DNA of 15,748 nt from Nitrospiria bacterium (GTDB lineage: Bacteria; Nitrospirota; CAKKRA01; 9FT-COMBO-42-15): assembly GCA_919902475.1 (NCBI GenBank), contig CAKKRA010000279.1, forward strand, positions 1 to 15,748, in the 5' to 3' direction. The notes under the pieces were generated by a model that did not search any database, was not told the origin of the DNA, and worked only from the letters and a program-made list of their open reading frames with translations. A program made the position numbers and the translations under genes. Positions 1 to 5,151 of this stretch are shown here, piece after piece (position 1 is the first letter of the stretch; the number at the start of each line of letters is the position of its first letter).

Positions 1-315
1 CTAATTGTAATGGCACAAAAGGCATACGAGCTTTATCACAGGGATTTAAAAGAGGGGGGCAGGTTGTTCTATGACCCCGATAAAGTTACAATTGCAAAGG
101 CAGATAATAATTCCATTGCCATCCCTGCATCAGGGCTTTCTACAAAGGAGTTGAATAATCCTTTAATGGCGGGTATAATCATGTTGTCATTTGTTATTAA
201 AGGGACAGGAATTGTTTCAGTAGACTCATTTAAAAGGGCAATTAAAGAAAGTGTGCCTGAGGAATATGTTTCTGTAAATATGAAGGCAGTGGAGATAGGG
301 ATGACACTAATTTAA
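1..315 (+). CDS. 2-oxoacid:ferredoxin oxidoreductase, gamma subunit (C-terminal part, 5' truncated by window)
   Basis: The reading frame is open from base 1, and residues LIV precede the first ATG at 10. That ATG is therefore an internal Met, and the gene begins before the window. The visible 104 residues match the C-terminal half of the gamma domain of pyruvate/2-oxoglutarate/2-ketoisovalerate:ferredoxin oxidoreductases: a strand ending in LIVMAQKAYE, a GGRLFYDPD turn, and a tail with NPLMAGIIMLSF and a closing EEYVSVNMKAVEIG helix. In this family the enzyme oxidatively decarboxylates a 2-oxoacid to an acyl-CoA and reduces ferredoxin in the cytoplasm. The gamma domain packs against the TPP-binding subunits. 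Substrate cannot be told from this fragment, so no gene symbol is given. It ends 16 bases before the aminotransferase, which suggests one operon. The alpha and beta subunits are presumably upstream. Confidence 0.82.
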   Translation, partial: LIVMAQKAYELYHRDLKEGGRLFYDPDKVTIAKADNNSIAIPASGLSTKELNNPLMAGIIMLSFVIKGTGIVSVDSFKRAIKESVPEEYVSVNMKAVEIGMTLI

Positions 316-331
316 AAAAGAAGGATGGACT

Positions 332-1648
332 ATGCCCAAAAAAAAAGAAAAGAAACTCCCCGGACCAAAGGCAAAGGCGATAATTGAAAAGGACAAAAAA
401 TATGTCTCTCCCTCATATACCCGCGGCTATCCGCTTGTAGCTTTAAAAGGAGAGGGCGCAGTAATAGAAGACCCTGATGGCAACGAGTTTCTTGATTTTA
501 CATCTGGCATCGCAGTCTGCTCTACAGGCCACTGCCATCCAAAGGTAGTAAAGGCAATAACAGAACAGGCAAAAAAACTGATTCACATGTCAGGCACAGA
601 TTTTTATTATCCTGTTCAGGCAGAGCTTGCTGAGAGGCTTGTAAAGCTGACCAAAGGAAATAAACCGAGAAAGGTCTTTTTCGGCAATTCAGGCGCAGAG
701 GCAATAGAGGCTGCGTTCAAGCTTGCAAGATTCCATTCAAAGAGGCAGATGGTAATCGCCTTCTACGGCGCATTTCACGGCAGGACAATGGGCGCTTTGT
801 CCCTCACTGCGAGCAAATCCATTCAGCGTAAATACTACTCGCCATTGGTTCCCGGTGTTATCCATGTCCCTTATGCATACTGCTACAGATGTCCTTACAA
901 TCTTATTTATGGTGAGTGCGATATTGAATGTGTAAGCTGGATTGAGGAGGTTATTTTTAGAAGGAGTATCCCAGCAGAAGAAGTAGCAGCCATATTTGTT
1001 GAACCGATTCAGGGTGAGGGCGGATATATTGTCCCGCCGTCAGAATTCCATACAAGACTCTACAGAATTGCCCAGTCTTACGGTATCCTTTATGTTGCTG
1101 ATGAGGTTCAAACTGGCATAGGCAGAACAGGCAAGATGTTTGCAATGGAGCATTTTGATATTGTGCCTGATATTATCTGCCTTGCAAAGGGGATTGCATC
1201 AGGTATGCCGATTTCTGCAATGATTGCATATTCAGATATAATGGACTGGGTTCCTGGCTCACATGCAAGCACATTCGGCGGAAATCCTGTTGCCTGCGCA
1301 GCAAGCCTTGCAACACTTGATTTGGTGGAAAAGAGCCTGATGAACAATGCCCGTGTTGTCGGTGATTATCTGATTTCTGAATTAAAGAAGATGCAGAAAA
1401 AATACGAGGTTATCGGCGATGTGCGTGGCAAGGGCTTAATGATAGGCGTTGAGCTTGTTAAGGACAGGGAGACAAAGACAATGGCAATTAAGGAGAGAGA
1501 TTTTTTTGTCAAGAAGGCATTTGAAAAGGGGCTGCTTTTGCTTGGCTGCGGCTCTAATTCCATCCGTCTTGCGCCGCCATTGATAATAACAAAAAAGGAT
1601 GCAGATACAGCGCTTACAATAATGGATGAGGTTTTGAAACTAATATGA
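332..1648 (+). CDS. Class III PLP-dependent aminotransferase (acetylornithine/4-aminobutyrate aminotransferase family)
   Basis: This 438-residue protein is of normal length for fold-type I, class III aminotransferases. Visible landmarks are the phosphate-binding NSGAEA (residues 119-124), AFHGRTMGAL (147-156), the PLP ring-nitrogen Asp in ADEVQTG (Asp257), and the Schiff-base Lys286 in CLAKGIASGMP. STFGGNPVACAA (313-324) and a C-terminal RGKGLMIGVEL segment complete the family pattern. Residues 184-200 carry four cysteines (CYRCPYNLIYGECDIEC), an insert I associate with the archaeal-type branch of this family. Members of that branch include acetylornithine or GABA aminotransferases and some amino-acid racemases, so the exact substrate is open. 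The N-terminus is Lys-rich. The ATG at 332 is preceded by an AAGAAGG-type ribosome binding site. The gene overlaps the following cysteine desulfurase by 4 bases (ATGA), implying translational coupling. Confidence 0.88.
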   Translation: MPKKKEKKLPGPKAKAIIEKDKKYVSPSYTRGYPLVALKGEGAVIEDPDGNEFLDFTSGIAVCSTGHCHPKVVKAITEQAKKLIHMSGTDFYYPVQAELAERLVKLTKGNKPRKVFFGNSGAEAIEAAFKLARFHSKRQMVIAFYGAFHGRTMGALSLTASKSIQRKYYSPLVPGVIHVPYAYCYRCPYNLIYGECDIECVSWIEEVIFRRSIPAEEVAAIFVEPIQGEGGYIVPPSEFHTRLYRIAQSYGILYVADEVQTGIGRTGKMFAMEHFDIVPDIICLAKGIASGMPISAMIAYSDIMDWVPGSHASTFGGNPVACAASLATLDLVEKSLMNNARVVGDYLISELKKMQKKYEVIGDVRGKGLMIGVELVKDRETKTMAIKERDFFVKKAFEKGLLLLGCGSNSIRLAPPLIITKKDADTALTIMDEVLKLI

Positions 1649-2826
1649 AGAAATTAATTTATTTAGACAACAATGCAACAACGCCGGTTAGGCCGGAGGT
1701 TGTGGAGGTAATGGACTTTTGCCACACAGAGTGTTTTGGCAATCCTTCTACTGTATATTCCTTTGGCAGAAATGCAAAAAGGGTGATGGATGAATCAAGG
1801 GAGAAGATTGCAAGGATGATAGATGCATCTAAGGATGAGATTGTGTTTACAAGCGGCGGCACAGAGGCAGACAACCTTGCTGTCTTTGGCATTGCAAAGG
1901 CAAATAAGGATAAAGGCAAACATATCATAACAAGCAAGATAGAGCATCATGCTGTTATTAATTCCTGCAAGGCGCTTGAAAAAGATGGTTTTGAGATTAC
2001 ATATCTTGATGTGGATAAATATGGAATTGTTAATCTTGAACAGCTTGAAAGGACAATAAAAAAGGAAACGATTTTGATTTCCATTATGCACGCTAATAAT
2101 GAGATAGGCACAATAGAGCCGATAGCAGAGATCGGAAAGATTGCGAAAAAGCATAAGATATATTTTCATTCTGATACTGTTCAGAGCATTGGCAAGATAA
2201 ATGTAGATGTTAAAGAGATGAACCTTGATATGATTTCTATCTCATCCCACAAGCTCTATGGGCCTAAAGGTATTGGCTGTCTTTATGTTAAAAAAGGGAC
2301 GAGGATAAAGCCGATTTTATACGGCGGCGAACAGGAGCATCATCTGCGCGCAGGCACAGAGAATGTTCCGGGCATTGCTGGTTTTGGAAGGGCTATGGAG
2401 CTTGCTGTAACTGAGACAGACAAAGAGAATAAAAGACTGACAAGATTAAGGGACATGCTTCAGGAAGGACTGGCAAAAAGGATAATGCATATAATATTCA
2501 ACGGCCATCCAACAGAGAGGCTTCCCGGCACCCTGAATTGCGCAATACAGTTTATTGAAGGCGAATCGCTTATATTAAAACTTGATGACCTCGGAATCTG
2601 TGCATCAACTGGCTCTGCGTGTTCATCTGCTTCATTAGAGCCTTCCCATGTCTTAATGGCAATCGGCCTGCCGCATGAAATAGCACACGGCTCATTAAGG
2701 CTATCGCTCGGCAGGGATACAACAGATGAGGATATTGATTATGTCCTTGATGTTCTGCCAAAGGCAGTAGAGGAGCTGAGGGCATTTTCTCCGCTTTATA
2801 AGGAGTTTTTGAAAAAAGGGAAATAA
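1645..2826 (+). CDS. nifS: Cysteine desulfurase, NifS/IscS type
   Basis: This enzyme removes sulfur from L-cysteine as a persulfide, giving alanine, and feeds it to Fe-S cluster scaffolds in the cytoplasm. At 393 residues it has the usual length. The N-terminal IYLDNNATTPV is diagnostic. SGGTEADN (70-77) binds the PLP phosphate, the EHHAV His (101) stacks on the cofactor, and HSDTVQ holds Asp177. Lys203 in SSHKLYGPKG forms the Schiff base. RAGTEN (235-240) follows. The catalytic loop STGSACSSASLEPSHVL has the persulfide Cys326. The start overlaps the aminotransferase stop by 4 bases, and a NifU-like scaffold follows 4 bases after the stop. The pairing fits a NifS/IscS-plus-scaffold unit. The symbol follows the NifS-type naming of such pairs; it does not imply a role in nitrogen fixation. 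Confidence 0.94.
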   Translation: MKKLIYLDNNATTPVRPEVVEVMDFCHTECFGNPSTVYSFGRNAKRVMDESREKIARMIDASKDEIVFTSGGTEADNLAVFGIAKANKDKGKHIITSKIEHHAVINSCKALEKDGFEITYLDVDKYGIVNLEQLERTIKKETILISIMHANNEIGTIEPIAEIGKIAKKHKIYFHSDTVQSIGKINVDVKEMNLDMISISSHKLYGPKGIGCLYVKKGTRIKPILYGGEQEHHLRAGTENVPGIAGFGRAMELAVTETDKENKRLTRLRDMLQEGLAKRIMHIIFNGHPTERLPGTLNCAIQFIEGESLILKLDDLGICASTGSACSSASLEPSHVLMAIGLPHEIAHGSLRLSLGRDTTDEDIDYVLDVLPKAVEELRAFSPLYKEFLKKGK

Positions 2827-2830
2827 TAAT

Positions 2831-3196
2831 ATGTACAGCGAAAAGGTAATGGAGCATTTCAGGCATCCAAGGAATGTGGGTGAGATGGAGAACCCTGACG
2901 GCACAGGAAGGGTTGGCAACCCTGTGTGCGGCGATATTATGGAGCTTTATATAAAGGTTAAGGACGGCGTGATTGTGGATGCAAAGTTCCAGACCTTTGG
3001 ATGCGGCGCTGCCATTGCAACTTCTTCTATGGTAACAGAGCTTGTTAAGGGAAAGACGCTTGATGAGGCATTGAAGATATCCAACAAGACAGTTGCAGAG
3101 GCATTGGACGGCCTTCCTGCAAACAAGCTCCACTGCTCTGTGCTTGCAGAAGAGGCCTTGCAGGCAGCAATTGAGGACTATAGGAAAAAAGTATAG
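2831..3196 (+). CDS. nifU: Fe-S cluster assembly scaffold, NifU N-terminal/IscU type
   Basis: This 121-residue single-domain scaffold assembles transient Fe-S clusters from sulfur supplied by the adjacent desulfurase. The ligand set of the family is complete: Cys33 and Asp35 in NPVCGD, Cys58 in TFGCGAAIATSS, and His101-Cys102 in LHCSVLAEEAL. The N-terminal YSEKVMEHFRHPRNVGEMEN is characteristic. The IscU co-chaperone motif (LPPVK) is absent, so this belongs with the short NifU-like scaffolds rather than proteobacterial IscU. It lacks the ferredoxin-like and C-terminal thioredoxin-fold domains of full-length NifU. It begins 4 bases after the cysteine desulfurase and is the last gene of this cluster. 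No terminator hairpin is visible behind it; a possible promoter for the next gene begins only 7 bases after the stop codon. Confidence 0.93.
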   Translation: MYSEKVMEHFRHPRNVGEMENPDGTGRVGNPVCGDIMELYIKVKDGVIVDAKFQTFGCGAAIATSSMVTELVKGKTLDEALKISNKTVAEALDGLPANKLHCSVLAEEALQAAIEDYRKKV

Positions 3197-3203
3197 AAAT
3201 TAT

Positions 3204-3233
3204 TTGACACATCCGTCCTTTTTATTGTAGAGT
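3204..3233 (+). promoter_or_regulatory. Possible sigma-70 promoter ahead of the radical SAM gene
   Basis: A consensus -35 hexamer TTGACA lies at 3204-3209. An 18-base spacer leads to TAGAGT at 3228-3233, which matches 4 of 6 positions of the -10 box. The alternative TGTAGA (3226-3231, 16-base spacer) is no better. Transcription would start near 3240, leaving a leader of about 65 bases to the ATG at 3305. The -10 is weak, so this is a motif-based inference. Confidence 0.42.
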
Positions 3234-3304
3234 AATTATAAGTTCTTTTCAGACAGGCTTTATATTTTTTGTTCAAACCGTTTTTTTTTTCAGAGATAAA
3301 AACC

Positions 3305-4459
3305 ATGTCCTACCTTAGATTAAATGATGACTGTTTTTTAAAGCTCTTGGAGTCTCCTTATGTTTACAATATAGAAAAGGATGAGCTCTATGAGGTGAAT
3401 GATAAGGCAATCGGCTTCTTGATGAAATGCAATGGCATTACGCCCAATCTTGAATCAGAAGGCGAGGCAGACTTTATTTCTTACTGTCTTTCTGAAAACA
3501 TACTGGAAGAGCTAAAAGAACCAAAGGCAAGAAAAATCTTTACTAAGAAATCACCTGAACCATCACTCCGTTATTTGGAGCTTCAGATTACAAACAAATG
3601 CAATCTTGTATGCAAGCACTGCTATCTTGGAGAGGCAGGAAAAACAGACTTAGATTATGAGACAGCAATAAAAATATTTGACGAATTTGAGGCAATGCAG
3701 GGTTTAAGGCTTCTGATCACAGGGGGAGAGGCAATCCTGCATAAAAGGTTTTGGGGGATAAATATACGGCTTCCTGAATATGGATTCAGAAGCATTATGC
3801 TTTCCAATGGCACAATGATAACAAAAGATATTGCGGAAAAGCTGAATGTTCATGAGGTGCAGGTAAGCCTTGACGGCACGGAAAGCGGCCACGATGCCAT
3901 CAGAGGCAAAGGCAGCTTCAAAAAGGCGATTGCCGGCATAGAGGCATTAAAGTCAGCAGACATAGATGTATCAGTTGCCACAATGATACACTCAAAGAAC
4001 ACAGAAGAATTTGAGGACTTAAAAAAAATAATAGAGGAGATGGGCATTGTTGAATGGAATGTGGATGTGCCATGCAGTTCAGGTTATCTTTTAAACAATG
4101 CTGATTTGCTCCTTCCTTATTCAGAGGCAGCTAAATACATGTACTATGGTTTTGGAGGCGGCTCTCACGGTTCAGCAAATAATCTTGTCTGCGGCTCTCA
4201 TCTCTGTGCAGTTACACCTTTTGGCAAGGTTATAAGGTGCGGTTTCTATCCTGATAAGCCTCTTGGTGATGTGAGAGATGGTTTAAGAAGTTGCTGGGAA
4301 AGGATGCAGCATATTAAATTAGCAGAGCTTGACTGCGACTGTGAATATATAAATAAGTGCAAGGGCGGATGCAGGTACAGGGCAGAGATATATAAAAATC
4401 TTTATGCGCCTGACCCTGTGCAGTGTTATGCAAGAGGCGTTGAGCTGACGGCTTCGTAA
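3305..4459 (+). CDS. Radical SAM/SPASM peptide maturase with PqqD-like N-terminal region
   Basis: Numbering is from the ATG at 3305 (384 aa). Residues about 1-80 read like a PqqD-type peptide-recognition (RRE) wing: a YVYNIEKDELYEVND strand pair followed by a short helix. The radical SAM core begins near 88. It has CNLVCKHC (Cys99, 103, 106) for the SAM-binding [4Fe-4S] cluster and GGE at 140-142. The C-terminal SPASM domain has Cys296, Cys312 with Gly307 in GX4C spacing, then Cys344, 346, 352, 356 and Cys374 for auxiliary clusters. Such enzymes typically install thioether or C-C links on Cys-rich precursor peptides, and a 20-aa Cys peptide is encoded 181 bases downstream. A TTG at 3269 would add 12 residues, partly encoded by a T10 run; neither start has a strong ribosome binding site. 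The last residues (TAS) and the stop come from an inserted palindromic element. A different SPASM substrate is possible. Confidence 0.85.
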   Translation: MSYLRLNDDCFLKLLESPYVYNIEKDELYEVNDKAIGFLMKCNGITPNLESEGEADFISYCLSENILEELKEPKARKIFTKKSPEPSLRYLELQITNKCNLVCKHCYLGEAGKTDLDYETAIKIFDEFEAMQGLRLLITGGEAILHKRFWGINIRLPEYGFRSIMLSNGTMITKDIAEKLNVHEVQVSLDGTESGHDAIRGKGSFKKAIAGIEALKSADIDVSVATMIHSKNTEEFEDLKKIIEEMGIVEWNVDVPCSSGYLLNNADLLLPYSEAAKYMYYGFGGGSHGSANNLVCGSHLCAVTPFGKVIRCGFYPDKPLGDVRDGLRSCWERMQHIKLAELDCDCEYINKCKGGCRYRAEIYKNLYAPDPVQCYARGVELTAS

Positions 4460-4601
4460 AAAGTCCATCTGCGGCGTTGTTGCATCGGAGTCGCATCCTC
4501 ACCCCCACCCTTCCCTCCCCCTTAAAGGGGGAGGGAAGGGTGGGGGTTCTGCGGTGCGAGTCCTCGCTCCACCTTGCATCTGGAGCTTTTTACGAAGCCG
4601 T
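4448..4601 (+). repeat. MITE/REP-like nested palindromic element
   Basis: A 154-base inverted-repeat element. Its outer arms are perfect 16-mers: ACGGCTTCGTAAAAAG at 4448-4463 and its exact complement at 4586-4601. Pairing continues imperfectly inwards: TCCATCTGC and GGAGTCGCATCC on the left oppose GACTCGCACC and GCATCTGGA complements on the right. A perfect 47-base hairpin forms the centre. It encodes no protein. The left end overlaps the last codons of the radical SAM gene. No convincing target-site duplication flanks it. From memory, ends of the form CTTTTTACGAAGCCGT recur in intergenic repeats of Geobacter-like and other Desulfobacterota genomes; I could not check this. No second copy is visible in the window. 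Confidence 0.82.
4501..4547 (+). repeat. Perfect 23-bp-stem hairpin at the core of the palindromic element
   Basis: Bases 4501-4523 (ACCCCCACCC TTCCCTCCCC CTT) are exactly complementary to 4525-4547, with a single A between the arms. In RNA the real loop would open a few base pairs. The stem is very G/C-rich and strand-asymmetric, with all C runs on the left and all G runs on the right. No U-run follows it, so it is not a standard Rho-independent terminator. It could still slow polymerase, protect the upstream mRNA 3' end or act as a processing site between the radical SAM gene and the peptide gene. Confidence 0.85.
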
Positions 4602-4624
4602 TAATCACATAAAAGTCCGAGTTT

Positions 4625-4635
4625 AAAGGAGGTGA
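4625..4635 (+). promoter_or_regulatory. Near-perfect Shine-Dalgarno site for the 20-aa peptide
   Basis: AAAGGAGGTGA matches the complement of the 16S rRNA 3' tail over about ten bases. It ends 5 bases before the ATG at 4641, and the GGAGG core is 8 bases from it. It is among the strongest ribosome binding sites in the window, and it is the main reason to believe the very short ORF behind it is translated, probably at a high level. Confidence 0.8.
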
Positions 4636-4640
4636 TTGCA

Positions 4641-4703
4641 ATGATTATAAAGAAGGTAACAAAGAGAACAGCAGGCACATGCAAGTGCAAGGAGTCCTGC
4701 TAA
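4641..4703 (+). CDS. 20-aa Cys-rich peptide, candidate RiPP precursor of the radical SAM/SPASM enzyme
   Basis: The ATG at 4641 opens a 20-codon ORF ending in TAA at 4701-4703: MIIKKVTKRTAGTCKCKESC. It is too short for ordinary gene callers. The first 13 residues are basic and could be a minimal leader with a Lys/Thr-rich segment. The last seven residues hold three cysteines (Cys14, Cys16, Cys20) in a CxCxxxC arrangement, with Cys as the final residue. An excellent Shine-Dalgarno site precedes it, and a strong terminator follows 27 bases after the stop. It is the only short gene beside a SPASM radical SAM enzyme with a PqqD-like region, the usual layout of radical-SAM RiPP loci. No transporter or protease gene is adjacent. 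I infer that the cysteines are thioether-linked or otherwise modified. The alternative is a tiny metal-binding peptide. I do not recognise the family with certainty. Confidence 0.68.
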   Translation: MIIKKVTKRTAGTCKCKESC

Positions 4704-4730
4704 AATTTTTCTGTAAGTTTAATTTTTTTT

Positions 4731-4773
4731 AAAATAGCCCCACAGATGTAATTGAGGTTGGGGCTATTTTTTT
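4731..4773 (+). terminator. Rho-independent terminator after the peptide gene
   Basis: A perfect 12-base stem pairs AAAATAGCCCCA (4731-4742) with TGGGGCTATTTT (4759-4770) across a 16-base loop and runs into a T-tract ending at 4773. The A-rich left arm, preceded by a T8 run, means it could also stop transcription from the opposite strand. It closes the radical SAM/peptide unit and separates it from the chemosensory operon. Confidence 0.9.
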
Positions 4774-4783
4774 CTCGACAAGT

Positions 4784-5026
4784 TTGATAGATGGGGATAT
4801 TACCTTTATCATCTTCAAGCATGGATATGGAAGTTTTCCAGATGGGAGAGTCAGCCCGCCAAAAAAACTGATTATGTATAATGAAAACTGGAGGTTTATA
4901 GATTTTGAAGAGTTCTATTCAGGTGAATTTGGGGCGTCACAGAGGTTTAGGGGTAGGATAAAAGGGAGGATAAGAGATAAAATAATTGTTAGATTTTACT
5001 CCTACTTCAGAAACTCACCCTTTTAG
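4784..5026 (+). CDS. Doubtful small ORF, possible gene remnant
   Basis: An 80-codon open frame starts at a TTG 10 bases after the terminator T-tract and has no recognisable ribosome binding site or promoter. The predicted peptide has an aromatic- and Gly-rich N-terminal half (HGYGSFPDGRVSPP, then NENWRFIDFEEFYSGEFG) and a basic C-terminal half (RFRGRIKGRIRDK). I recognise no domain. Codon choice is similar to neighbouring genes (AGG, AGA, ATA), so it may be the remnant of a real gene rather than a chance frame. It could equally be non-coding. Included with low confidence so that the stretch between the terminator and the next operon is accounted for. Confidence 0.22.
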   Translation: MIDGDITFIIFKHGYGSFPDGRVSPPKKLIMYNENWRFIDFEEFYSGEFGASQRFRGRIKGRIRDKIIVRFYSYFRNSPF

Positions 5027-5041
5027 AGAATGGGTAGAACA

Positions 5042-5074
5042 CCTTCCTTCCTTCCTTCCCTCTCTCCTTCCCTT
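5042..5074 (+). repeat. CCTT tetranucleotide repeat in a polypyrimidine tract
   Basis: Four perfect CCTT units (5042-5057) continue into an uninterrupted run of C and T to 5074. The run touches the -35 box of the next promoter at 5073. The other strand is a matching purine run. Nothing suggests it is coding. Four units is short for slippage, but the position immediately upstream of a promoter is notable. Confidence 0.75.
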
Positions 5075-5100
5075 GACAAATACCAATATTTTGATAAACT
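5073..5100 (+). promoter_or_regulatory. Likely sigma-70 promoter of the chemosensory operon
   Basis: TTGACA at 5073-5078 is followed by a 16-base spacer and TAAACT at 5095-5100, a 4 of 6 match to the -10 box. An extended -10 TG sits at 5092-5093. Transcription would start near 5107, giving a leader of about 45 bases before the cheR-type gene. It is the only good promoter pattern I see between the terminator at 4773 and the operon. Confidence 0.55.
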
Positions 5101-5151
5101 TAACTCATTGAGATTTAAAGGAATATTATTAGTGTTAGTATAAGGTGATTT

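Noticed and set aside
2570..3133. 187-codon open frame on the minus strand opposite nifS/nifU
   Set aside because: It overlaps the catalytic Cys region of the desulfurase and most of the scaffold gene, both strongly conserved on the + strand; the translation looks random and His/Leu/Cys-rich.
3305..4459. Heme biosynthesis radical SAM enzyme (AhbC/AhbD/NirJ type)
   Set aside because: Those enzymes share the radical SAM plus SPASM-like layout, but the PqqD-like N-terminal region, the adjacent Cys peptide and the absence of any other heme gene favour a peptide maturase. Not fully excluded without a search.
4501..4547. Rho-independent terminator for the radical SAM gene
   Set aside because: The stem is strong but is followed by GTTCTGCGG rather than a U-run, and it is the core of a larger palindromic element. 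The real terminator pattern is at 4731-4773.
4602..4640. Separate promoter for the 20-aa peptide gene
   Set aside because: CATAAA at 4608-4613 is a weak -10-like string, but no -35 hexamer lies at proper distance because that position falls inside the palindromic repeat end.
4641..4703. Selenocysteine-containing or longer peptide by stop read-through
   Set aside because: The ORF ends in TAA, not TGA, and the only nearby hairpin is a typical terminator rather than a SECIS-like structure just after the codon.
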